Notes under the pieces: generated by a model | The model's input: only the letters and a program-made list of their open reading frames with translations | The model's database searches: none | What the model was told of the DNA's origin: nothing | Shown: piece by piece, positions 6,847-12,815 of the stretch | Layout: every line of letters begins with the position of its first letter | How positions within the stretch are numbered: position 1 is the first letter of the stretch | Position numbers and translations under genes: made by a program | Assembly: GCA_013214715.1 (NCBI GenBank) | Contig: JABSSB010000047.1 | Location: 3,886 to 17,839, forward strand | Length of the DNA: 13,954 nt | Direction: 5' to 3' | Source of the DNA: Paracoccaceae bacterium | Lineage (GTDB): Bacteria; Pseudomonadota; Alphaproteobacteria; Rhodobacterales; Rhodobacteraceae

Positions 6847-7675
6847 ATGATCACCCTGACCACCAAAGTTGCTGCCCGCGCCGGTGCCACCTGATTGCGC
6901 CGCGTGGCCTTTCCACGCCTTACAGGGCCCCCTTGCAGGTGGAGATCACGGGCGCAGAGGGCGGGCTGATCGCCGCCCCCTGGACCGCGCAGCACGCCTG
7001 TTGGTTGCGCCCAACGGCACCAGAGGTCACGCTGCGCTGGCAGGTCACATCCAAAGCCACCGACTATCCGCAAGCGCTTTTTGCCCAATGTGACAGCCGC
7101 TATACCCGCGCCGCATCTGATATCGCTACAAAAATGGCCGATGTGGCCGGATCCGCCGGCGGAGGATCCGTGGGTCTGCGCGCGATCGCCTGCCATGTGG
7201 CCGAACTGTTTCCCTATGGCCATGTGGGTAAGCGCTTTAATGACGGGCACGACGAAATCCCAAAGCTCTGCTCCCGGACAGTGGGCTCCTGTGTGGATAT
7301 CAACACCTATTTCATCGCTGCCACACGCGGGGCGGGATATGAGGCTGGCTATGTCACCGGCTATTTCATCCCCGCAGAAAAGCGCACCCATTGCGACGAC
7401 ATGCATTGCTGGGTCATGACGCGCTGTGACGGCGTGGTGCAGGAGTGGGACATCGCCATTTCCTGAAAATCGGCACCAAAGATATCTCCCCCGACCTTAA
7501 CCCGAAACTGGGACGGCGCGTTGCCATCGCCCATTCCATGGGGCTGAATTTTCCCTCCTTGGGCATCAAGGACATTAAATTGGTCGCCGCCCCCATGTGG
7601 CACGATGCAAACGGATGGCACCGGGCCGACGACATCAGGATTACTCTTGAGGGCTATGATCAGCTTCCGGACTGA
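6847..7675 (+). pseudogene. Transglutaminase-like (Cys-His-Asp) protein gene, frameshifted
   Basis: The main reading frame runs from about 6933 to 7466 and shows the transglutaminase-core pattern. Catalytic Cys is in 'GSCVDINTYFIAATRGAG' (near 7288), His in 'DDMHCWVMT' (near 7403), and Asp in 'VVQEWDIA' (near 7451). Directly after this Asp the frame hits a stop, while homologous-looking sequence continues one frame back from 7457 ('HFLKIGTKDISPDLNP') to a TGA at 7675. One missing C in GCC/CAT restores 'EWDIAHFLKIG'. At the 5' end, ATG 6847 (AGGG five bases upstream, 15 bp after the permease stop) opens a 15-codon frame that stops at 6894. The 5' end is therefore also disturbed, or translation begins at TTG 6933. 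A real pseudogene and a sequencing error are both possible. Family assignment is fairly sure; cellular role unknown. Confidence 0.72.
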
Positions 7676-7988
7676 GTTCCACTTCAAGAAACCTCTCAAA
7701 CGCGTCCAGATTGACAGGTTCGAACTGACCGAAGCCCTGCATCCAGACCGAAGCCGCGCGTAAGGCGTCCGGTTCCAGCTTGCACCACTTTACCCGGCCG
7801 CGCTTTTCCTGCGCGATCAGGCCGGCCCGGGTCAGAATGGTCAGGTGCTTGGAAATCGCCGCCAGCGATATGTCAAACGGCTCGGCCACATCTGTCACGG
7901 CCATATCGTCTTCCAACAACATGGTCAGGATGGCCCGCCGCGTCGGGTCGGCCAGGGCGGCAAAGGCAAGGTCCAAACGATCGCTCAT
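7641..7988 (-). CDS. ArsR/SmtB-type winged-helix transcriptional regulator
   Basis: A small 115-aa winged helix-turn-helix protein. 'LAFAALADPTRRAILTMLLE' (7-26) is the standard ArsR opening, and 'SLAAISKHLTILTRAGLI' (41-58) is the recognition-helix region, followed by the wing 'QEKRGRVKWCKL'. There is no ELCVCDL-type metal motif and only one Cys, so it is probably not a classical metal sensor. Proteins of this subgroup often pair with an SRPBCC/AHSA1 gene; none is seen here. The start is ATG 7988 with only a weak GGGG upstream. The last 35 bases overlap the convergent transglutaminase pseudogene. A perfect palindrome at 8021-8036 overlaps a TTGACG -35-like element, suggesting self-repression. 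Confidence 0.9.
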   Translation of the reverse strand: MSDRLDLAFAALADPTRRAILTMLLEDDMAVTDVAEPFDISLAAISKHLTILTRAGLIAQEKRGRVKWCKLEPDALRAASVWMQGFGQFEPVNLDAFERFLEVELSPEADHSPQE

Positions 7989-8020
7989 GCCCCGCGCCTA
8001 GCGCTTTGAGCGGCCAATCG

Positions 8021-8036
8021 TCAACCAAATGGTTGA
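8021..8036. promoter_or_regulatory. 16-bp perfect palindrome, candidate ArsR-type operator
   Basis: TCAACCA-AA-TGGTTGA is perfectly symmetric and lies 33 bases upstream of the arsR-like ATG. On the minus strand it overlaps TTGACG (8024-8019), a -35-like hexamer, though no good -10 follows. This position fits autoregulation. The assignment to the adjacent ArsR protein is inferred. Confidence 0.6.
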
Positions 8037-8150
8037 ATATGGCCGTCTCGCAGCAAATCCGACCTGGCGTCTCGCCTCCATTTCCCTTCGTACAAATTAT
8101 CAATTAAAAACATATATTTAATGAAATTCTGCACCGCAAAATACCGATGA

Positions 8151-8179
8151 TTGACTCAGATGCCCGCGCAGCTTACCAC
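8151..8179 (+). promoter_or_regulatory. Candidate promoter of the F0 ATP-synthase operon (TTGACT-N17-TACCAC)
   Basis: TTGACT (8151-8156) and TACCAC (8174-8179) are 17 bases apart, placing the start of transcription near 8186, about 20 bases before the GTG of atpI. An unusually AT-rich stretch (about 8088-8127, for example 'AATTAAAAACATATATTTAA') lies just upstream and may help polymerase binding. This arrangement also argues against ATG 8147 as the atpI start, because that codon would lie upstream of the promoter. Confidence 0.5.
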
Positions 8180-8206
8180 CCTCGCCAGACCAAGCGAGGT
8201 AATGGC

Positions 8207-8572
8207 GTGACAGAACCGGAGCATAATGAGCGGCTTGCGCAGCTCGACGCCCGGATCACCGCGGCCAAAAAGGCCCAGGAACCCGAACCGCGCGCGGACG
8301 AACATTATTCCCAGGCACAGCTGGCCTGGCGAATGGTGATCGAACTGGTCGCCGGTCTGGGGATCGGTTTTGGCATCGGATACGGGTTGGACGCCTTCCT
8401 TGGTACGTCCCCCATCCTCATGGTGCTGTTCATATTTCTGGGCTTTGCTGCGGGCGTCAAAACGATGATGCGTTCGGCTGCGGAGGTCCAAAAGAAATGG
8501 GAAGCCGAGGCTGCCCAGACACAGGATAGCGGGGGCCAAGCCTCCGAAACAGACAAGACGGACCTTGGCTAG
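8207..8572 (+). CDS. atpI: ATP synthase assembly protein AtpI
   Basis: A 121-aa membrane protein of the AtpI family, which helps assemble the c-ring of the F0 sector. Residues 1-40 are charged and cytoplasmic; two transmembrane segments follow at about 43-63 ('MVIELVAGLGIGFGIGYGL') and 70-90 ('ILMVLFIFLGFAAGV'), then a polar tail. I chose GTG 8207, with GAGG eight bases upstream; the protein then begins 'TEPEHNERLAQLDARI' like known relatives. An in-frame ATG at 8147 lies before the predicted promoter. It is first gene of the atpI-B-E-X-F operon, 27 bp before atpB. Confidence 0.93.
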   Translation: MTEPEHNERLAQLDARITAAKKAQEPEPRADEHYSQAQLAWRMVIELVAGLGIGFGIGYGLDAFLGTSPILMVLFIFLGFAAGVKTMMRSAAEVQKKWEAEAAQTQDSGGQASETDKTDLG

Positions 8573-8599
8573 AGCCTCGGGGAGACGGAGAGACGCGAC

Positions 8600-9403
8600 A
8601 TGGGAAAAGCATTCTTCTGGGTGATCATGGTGCTAGTGCTGATTTCAGGCTTTGCATTCGCTCCGGAAAAAGCTGAACTGGCGATTCACCCAATGGACCA
8701 GTTCATCGTCAAACCGCTTTTTGGATATGGTGAGGTTGGAGCCTTCACGATTACCAACGTCACATTGTGGATGTTCTTCGCCGTGTTGGCCGTAACCGCA
8801 CTGATGGTTTTGGGCACGCGAAGCCGGGAAATCGTACCCGGTCGAGGGCAGTCTGTGGCCGAGCTGGCTTATGGCTTTGTCTACAAAATGGTGGAAGATG
8901 TGGCCGGCAAGGATGGCGTGCGCTTCTTCCCCTATATCATGACCGTGTTCATGTATATTCTCATGGCGAACTTCCTTGGTTTGATCCCCAGTTCGTTCAC
9001 CACGACATCGCATATCGCCGTGACGGCCATCCTGGGTTTCGGCGTGTTCTTTGCCGTCACGATCTTGGGTTTCGTCCTGAACGGTTCGAAGTTCCTTGGC
9101 CTGTTCTGGATCACCTCGGCCCCATTGCCGCTGCGTCCGGTTCTGGCCATCATTGAGCTCATCTCGTATTTCGTGCGCCCTGTTAGCCACTCCATTCGTC
9201 TGGCCGGCAACGTCATGGCAGGGCACGCGGTTCTCAAAGTGTTCGCCGGATTCGCTGGCGCGCTGGGACTGTTTGCATTTGTGCCAGTCTTCGCGGTTAC
9301 CGCGATCTACGCACTCGAAGTTCTCGTATCCTTCATTCAGGCATACGTGTTCACCATTCTGACCTGTGTGTACCTCAAGGATGCATTGCATCCGAGCCAC
9401 TAA
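8600..9403 (+). CDS. atpB: F0 ATP synthase subunit a
   Basis: The 267-aa stator subunit that forms the proton half-channels against the c-ring in the inner membrane. It has the invariant signature 'SIRLAGNVMAGHAVLKVF', with the essential Arg at 200 (equivalent to E. coli Arg210), and several hydrophobic helices, including 'TLWMFFAVLAVTALMVLG' and 'YIMTVFMYILMANFLGLIP'. The first about 20 residues ('MGKAFFWVIMVLVLISGFAF') are strongly hydrophobic and resemble a signal sequence ahead of the conserved 'HPMDQFIVKPLFG'. ATG 8600 is preceded by GGAGA. It lies 27 bp after atpI and 46 bp before atpE. Confidence 0.98.
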   Translation: MGKAFFWVIMVLVLISGFAFAPEKAELAIHPMDQFIVKPLFGYGEVGAFTITNVTLWMFFAVLAVTALMVLGTRSREIVPGRGQSVAELAYGFVYKMVEDVAGKDGVRFFPYIMTVFMYILMANFLGLIPSSFTTTSHIAVTAILGFGVFFAVTILGFVLNGSKFLGLFWITSAPLPLRPVLAIIELISYFVRPVSHSIRLAGNVMAGHAVLKVFAGFAGALGLFAFVPVFAVTAIYALEVLVSFIQAYVFTILTCVYLKDALHPSH

Positions 9404-9449
9404 GGTCCAGATCCCCAACCCAACTCATTCCATCGTAAGGAGAAAAGAC

Positions 9450-9689
9450 ATGGAAGGCGATATCGCACAAATGGGTCAGTTCATCGGCGCAGGCCTGGCA
9501 GCCATCGGCTCCGGCGCAGCCGCCATCGGTGTGGGCCACGTGGCCGGCAACTTCCTGGCGGGCGCTCTGCGTAACCCGTCGGCCGCTGCCAGCCAGACCG
9601 CGACCCTGTTCATCGGCATCGCGTTTGCAGAAGCACTGGGCATCTTCTCGTTCCTGGTTGCTCTGCTGCTGATGTTCGCCGTCTCCTAA
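9450..9689 (+). CDS. atpE: F0 ATP synthase subunit c
   Basis: A 79-aa proteolipid forming the rotating c-ring. It is a helical hairpin. Helix 1 is glycine/alanine-rich ('GAGLAAIGSGAAAIGVG'), the cytoplasmic loop is 'RNPSA' (Arg41), and helix 2 carries the proton-binding Glu61 in 'AFAEALGIF'. No sodium-binding pattern is obvious, so proton coupling is expected. AAGGAG lies eight bases before ATG 9450, the strongest ribosome site in the operon along with that of atpX, in line with the high copy number of c. A stable hairpin follows the gene (9717-9745). Confidence 0.98.
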   Translation: MEGDIAQMGQFIGAGLAAIGSGAAAIGVGHVAGNFLAGALRNPSAAASQTATLFIGIAFAEALGIFSFLVALLLMFAVS

Positions 9690-9716
9690 CCCTTCGGAAG
9701 ACACGATCCTTACGCT

Positions 9717-9745
9717 CGGGCAGGGCGAGTCCCTTGCTCTGCCCG
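9717..9745 (+). promoter_or_regulatory. Stable intercistronic hairpin between atpE and atpX
   Basis: CGGGCAGGGCGA (9717-9728) pairs with TTGCTCTGCCCG (9734-9745), allowing two G-U pairs, to give a 12-bp stem with loop GTCCC. No T-run follows, so it is not a standard terminator. It begins 28 bases after the atpE stop and ends 30 bases before atpX. A likely role is to protect the upstream atpE message or reduce downstream transcript, matching the high demand for subunit c; this is inference. Confidence 0.6.
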
Positions 9746-9775
9746 ATGTAGAGGCACCTTCCCAAGGAGGACGAC

Positions 9776-10306
9776 ATGGCAACCGAGACCCATGACGCTG
9801 GGCACGCGGCCGCAGGGCCAGCCATGCCGCAGCTCGACTTTGCGACATTTCCCAACCAGATATTCTGGCTGGTGGTGACGCTGGTCGTGATCTACCTCGT
9901 CCTGTCCCGCGTCGCGCTGCCGCGGATTGATGCGATCCTGTCGGACCGTCAGGGCACGATCACAAATGACATCGCCGCCGCAGAAGATCTGCGAACGCGG
10001 GCGAAAGAAGCGGAAGCTGCTTACGAAAAAGCGCTGGCGGACGCAAAAGCTGAAGCACAGCGTATCGCTGCCGAAGCCAAGGCCGAAATCCAGAAAGATC
10101 TTGATGCGGCAATGGCGAAAGCGGATGAAGAAATTGCTGAAAGAGCGTCTGAATCGGAACAGGCAATTGCCGAAATCCGTGCCGGAGCGCGTGACGCGAT
10201 CGAAGCCGTTGCGCGCGACACCGCCGGTGACATCGTCGCCGCCATGGGTGCCAGCGCAGACGCCGACACTGTGACCGCTGCTGTGGCGGAACGGGTGAAA
10301 GGGTAG
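9776..10306 (+). CDS. atpX: F0 ATP synthase subunit b' (AtpX / AtpF-prime)
   Basis: A 176-aa peripheral-stalk subunit. A short polar N-terminus precedes one transmembrane helix (about 28-48, 'QIFWLVVTLVVIYLVLSRV'), then a long Ala/Glu/Lys-rich helix (about 55-160) that forms the right-handed coiled coil with subunit b. Photosynthetic and many other alphaproteobacteria carry this diverged second b-type subunit, and its place just before atpF identifies it as b'. AAGGAGGAC precedes ATG 9776. The stop is only four bases before atpF. Confidence 0.95.
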   Translation: MATETHDAGHAAAGPAMPQLDFATFPNQIFWLVVTLVVIYLVLSRVALPRIDAILSDRQGTITNDIAAAEDLRTRAKEAEAAYEKALADAKAEAQRIAAEAKAEIQKDLDAAMAKADEEIAERASESEQAIAEIRAGARDAIEAVARDTAGDIVAAMGASADADTVTAAVAERVKG

Positions 10307-10310
10307 GACA

Positions 10311-10868
10311 ATGAAAAATCTTCTTATTGTGCTGCCCCTCACCCTTGTCGCCTCGCCTGTTTTGGCTGCTGAAAAAGGCTGGAATCTAGCAAACACGGAT
10401 TTCGTGGTTTTGCTGGGCTTCCTGCTCTTCATCGCCATTTTGGTGTATAACAACGTCCCCGGTATGCTGATTGGCCTACTCGACAAGCGCAGCGAAGACA
10501 TCAAGTCCGAGCTGGATGAAGCCCGCGCCCTGCGCGAAGAGGCTCAGACCATACTGGCCTCGTTCGAGCGTAAGCAGCGCGAAGTTCAGTCCCATGCCGA
10601 TGAGATCGTGAAGACTGCCAAGGCTGATGCACAGGTCGCGGCTGATCAGGCCAAGAAGGACCTTGCTGCATCTGTAGCGCGTCGTCTGGCCGCCGCTCAG
10701 GACCAGATCGCCTCGGCCGAGGCATCAGCTGTCAAAGACGTGCGCGATCAGGCCGTTGCTGTTGCTATCGCAGCGGCGCGGGATGTGATCAGCAGCCAGA
10801 TGTCGGCTGCGAATGCCAATAAGCTGATCGACAACGCCATCGCGGATGTGGACAGCAAGCTGCACTAA
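10311..10868 (+). CDS. atpF: F0 ATP synthase subunit b
   Basis: A 185-aa peripheral-stalk subunit linking F0 to the F1 delta subunit. Residues 1-20 ('MKNLLIVLPLTLVASPVLAA') look like a cleavable signal peptide with an AxA-type end. A transmembrane helix follows at about 30-50 ('DFVVLLGFLLFIAILVYNNV'), then a charged helical stalk (55-180) with 'LDKRSEDIKSELDEARALRE' at its start. It is the last gene of the operon, four bases after atpX, and is followed by a strong terminator; F1 genes must lie elsewhere, as is usual in this group. Confidence 0.96.
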   Translation: MKNLLIVLPLTLVASPVLAAEKGWNLANTDFVVLLGFLLFIAILVYNNVPGMLIGLLDKRSEDIKSELDEARALREEAQTILASFERKQREVQSHADEIVKTAKADAQVAADQAKKDLAASVARRLAAAQDQIASAEASAVKDVRDQAVAVAIAAARDVISSQMSAANANKLIDNAIADVDSKLH

Positions 10869-10891
10869 GCCAGCATGCTCAAGACCTTATG

Positions 10892-10920
10892 AAACCCGGC
10901 GATCCCGCCGGGTTTTTTTT
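10892..10920 (+). terminator. Rho-independent terminator of the F0 operon
   Basis: A perfect 9-bp stem AAACCCGGC / GCCGGGTTT with loop GATCCC runs straight into eight Ts. It begins 24 bases after the atpF stop. This is a textbook terminator and shows that the operon ends here. Confidence 0.95.
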
Positions 10921-10939
10921 CGTTTTGCTATCTGGATGT

Positions 10940-10997
10940 GTAGGGCGGGGTTTACCCCGCTGCTTGCTTCGGGGTCGGCGGGGTAAACCCGCCCTAC
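10940..10997. repeat. REP-like long inverted repeat (GTAGGGCGGG...CCCGCCCTAC)
   Basis: The left arm (10940-10960, beginning GTAGGGCGGGG) and right arm (10978-10997, ending CCCGCCCTAC) are inverted copies of about 20 bases with one extra G on the left, around a 17-base loop. Each arm also holds its own smaller palindrome (GCGGGG/CCCCGC on the left, GCGGG/CCCGC on the right), so it can fold as one long or two short hairpins. Dispersed intergenic palindromes beginning GTAGGGYGGG are common in this kind of genome; that this belongs to such a family is inferred from one copy. Confidence 0.65.
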
Positions 10998-11166
10998 GCA
11001 AAAGTCCTGGCGAGACGTAAAGAATTATTGAAACTCTCAACTGCATTGATCGGAGTCACCCGCCGGCTCGCAGCGCCGTGCCACAGATCCCCTCAGGGCA
11101 GGATCGCGAACGGAGAGAGCCACGTTCGACGACAGGACAAGACCCATCCCGAAACCGGGTTACGCA

Positions 11167-11836
11167 CATGTCACCCAACGCAACAGCGCCTCCCGGATCG
11201 AAGTTGACAAGCTATCACTGCATTGCGACACCAAACGCGCTTTGCGCAGGATACAGATCACCGGCTCTATCCGGGTGGATGGCACGGATATCTACGCCCC
11301 CGAAATCGACCCTCCGCTTTTGCGCCGGCGCTTTGGCTGGATCGCCTAAAAACCGAACCCCTTCCCTCCGGTCGATCTGGGATAACGTCGCATATGGTGC
11401 CACAATTCATGGGCTGATGCCGGACAAGCACGCGTTGGATCAGCATGTCGAGGTTTGCCTGCGGCGCGCAGGGTTGCGGCGAGAAGTCAAAGACTGCCTG
11501 CACAGCATGGATGGCACGGACCTGTCCGGCGGGCAGCAGCAGCGTTTGTGCAACGCACGCGCCCTGGCCACGCAGCCAGGCTTTCTGCTGATGGAGGAAC
11601 CGACAGGATCCATCGACCTAATCGCAACCGACCATATCGAAGAGCTGATGATCGATCTCAAAGCCGATCACTCAGTCATCGTGATCACCCATTCCATGAT
11701 GCAGGCCAAGCGCGTCGCGGAGCGTGTTGCCTATTTCCACATCGGTGAGCTTTTGGAAATCGGCCCCACGGATGCGGTGTTCTGCAACCCTCAGACTTCG
11801 CAGGCCGAGGCGTTCCTGTACGGCAAGTTTGGCCGA
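11167..11836 (+). pseudogene. pstB: Decayed phosphate ABC transporter ATPase gene (pstB remnant)
   Basis: PstB is the ATPase of the PstSCAB phosphate importer. The downstream part, from about 11369, is clearly PstB-like: 'RSIWDNVAYGATIHGL', 'LRRAGLRREVKDCLH', the signature 'LSGGQQQRLCNARAL' (near 11525), 'LLMEEPTGSIDLIAT', 'HSMMQAKRVAERVAYFHIGE' and a terminal 'YGKFG'. The upstream part lies in another frame (11197-11346) and reads 'IEVDKLSLHCDTKRAL', then jumps straight to 'ITGSIRVDGTDIYAPEID'. The whole Walker A segment (roughly 40-45 residues) is missing. A TAA at 11347-11349 replaces the expected Gln codon before KPNPFP, and an extra base near 11365-11369 shifts the frame. Walker B Asp is Glu, and no stop follows GKFG, so the frame runs on through antisense regulator sequence to 12337. 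No start codon for the N-terminal frame is visible. It cannot make an active ATPase. Confidence 0.85.
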
Positions 11837-12607
11837 TCAGATCTGCCCAGTTTCGTGCTGAAGCCGGAGCCGGGCGACTTCCTCCTTGGCGTCGGCCTCT
11901 CGCGCGGCGTCCACGGCGGCCTCAACAAAATCCAGATGGGTTTCGACCGCTTTTCGGGCGGCCTCGGGATCGCGATCCTGAATGGCGTCATTGATATCTC
12001 GGTGCTGACCCAGCAGGGCGCTGCGCGTGGTCCGCTGGCGGAACATGACCTGGCGGTTATAGAACACGCCCGCGCGCAGCAGATCATACATCGACCGCAT
12101 CATATGCAGCATCACCACGTTATGCGACGCTTCGATAATCGCCATGTGGAACTGCGCATCCAGTTGCGATTCTTCATCTTGGTTGCGACGCGAAGCTGCC
12201 GCCTCCATCTTCTCGAAGATGGTGTTGATCACGGCCAGATCGCTCGGCGTGCCCAGACGTGCCGCGCGTTCGGCAGCCAGCGCCTCCATATCCCGGCGGA
12301 AGGACAGGTAATCGCGGATCGCTTCGTCATGCGTTGAAAACAACCGCTGCAAGGCCGGCGAAAAAGCCGAACCAAGAACTTCGGCCACATAAATGCCCGC
12401 CCCGGCCCGCGAGGTCAGCAACCCGTCATTTTGCAAGTCCTGCACCGCATCGCGCAGCGATGGGCGCGACACGCCCAGTCGGTCCGACAGTTCACGTTCC
12501 GATGGCAGCCGCTCTCCCGGACGCAAGATACCGCGCAGGATCAACAGTTCGATCTGGCGCACGACGGCAGTGGACAGCTTTTCGGGTTGGACCTTCTGAA
12601 AGGGCAT
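11837..12607 (-). CDS. GntR-family transcriptional regulator, FadR/PdhR type (FCD domain)
   Basis: A 256-aa metabolite-responsive repressor. The winged helix-turn-helix covers about residues 10-76, with 'RLPSERELSDRLGVSRPSLR' and wing 'LTSRAGAGIYVAE'. The C-terminal all-helical FCD domain (about 98-230) has the metal/ligand-binding set Asp150, His154, His202 and His224, so it likely binds a small carboxylate through a metal ion. The start is ATG 12607, with GAGG six bases upstream; an earlier ATG at 12631 falls inside the operator palindrome and is rejected. Its -10 box lies inside a perfect palindrome (12626-12642). It is convergent with the pstB remnant and divergent from smc. Pyruvate or lactate would fit the subfamily, but the effector is not determined by the sequence. 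Confidence 0.92.
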   Translation of the reverse strand: MPFQKVQPEKLSTAVVRQIELLILRGILRPGERLPSERELSDRLGVSRPSLRDAVQDLQNDGLLTSRAGAGIYVAEVLGSAFSPALQRLFSTHDEAIRDYLSFRRDMEALAAERAARLGTPSDLAVINTIFEKMEAAASRRNQDEESQLDAQFHMAIIEASHNVVMLHMMRSMYDLLRAGVFYNRQVMFRQRTTRSALLGQHRDINDAIQDRDPEAARKAVETHLDFVEAAVDAAREADAKEEVARLRLQHETGQI

Positions 12608-12625
12608 GAAGAACCTCATCAAATT

Positions 12626-12642
12626 GGTCATAATTTATGACC
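12626..12642. promoter_or_regulatory. 17-bp perfect palindrome, candidate GntR/FadR-type operator
   Basis: GGTCATAA-T-TTATGACC is perfectly symmetric, 19 bases upstream of the regulator's ATG. GGTC...GACC arms fit the general shape of FadR-subfamily operators. The regulator's probable -10 hexamer TAAATT lies inside it, so bound protein would block its own promoter. A second, one-sided copy of 11 bases (AATTTATGACC) lies at 12685-12695. Confidence 0.7.
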
Positions 12643-12660
12643 GCAAGGCGCATTGGGCAA
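12632..12660 (-). promoter_or_regulatory. Candidate promoter of the GntR-family gene (TTGCCC-N17-TAAATT)
   Basis: On the minus strand TTGCCC (12660-12655) is followed after 17 bases by TAAATT (12637-12632). Transcription would begin near 12625, leaving a leader of about 18 bases that carries the GAGG ribosome site. The -10 is embedded in the palindromic operator. Confidence 0.45.
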
Positions 12661-12727
12661 GCATTGCGCTGGATGTGCCCCCAAAATTTATGACCCACCG
12701 CAATATCTTGTGGGGTTTACCCCTGAC

Positions 12728-12736
12728 TTATCCACA
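12728..12736 (+). promoter_or_regulatory. Perfect DnaA-box sequence (TTATCCACA) upstream of smc
   Basis: The nonamer TTATCCACA is an exact match to the strongest DnaA recognition sequence. It lies 16 bases upstream of the probable smc -35. Only one exact copy was noticed in the intergenic region, so this is a possible DnaA-controlled or titration site rather than an origin. A chance match is possible. Confidence 0.45.
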
Positions 12737-12751
12737 TCTCGCGGGCGAAGA

Positions 12752-12781
12752 TTGACAGGACAGGCTGTGACTCCGCAAAAT
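12752..12781 (+). promoter_or_regulatory. Candidate smc promoter (TTGACA-N18-CAAAAT)
   Basis: A perfect -35 hexamer TTGACA (12752-12757) is followed after 18 bases by CAAAAT (12776-12781), four of six matches to the -10 consensus. The predicted start near 12788 is about 28 bases before the GTG of smc. Confidence 0.5.
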
Positions 12782-12815
12782 TAGCAGAGGCAGAATCAAC
12801 AGGACCAGACCGCGC

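Noticed and set aside
7149..7169. GGATCC...GGATCC repeat with CCGCCGGCGG centre
   Set aside because: It is inside the coding part of the transglutaminase-like gene and explained by GGATCC and Gly codons; no sign of a recombination site.
9710..10504. Long minus-strand frame across atpX and atpF
   Set aside because: It is antisense to two well-recognised ATP-synthase stalk genes and has a Ser/Phe/Arg-rich shadow composition.
12643..12815. Replication origin, because of the DnaA box
   Set aside because: Only one exact box was seen, with no repeat array, no clear unwinding region, and no dnaA, parAB or gidA nearby.
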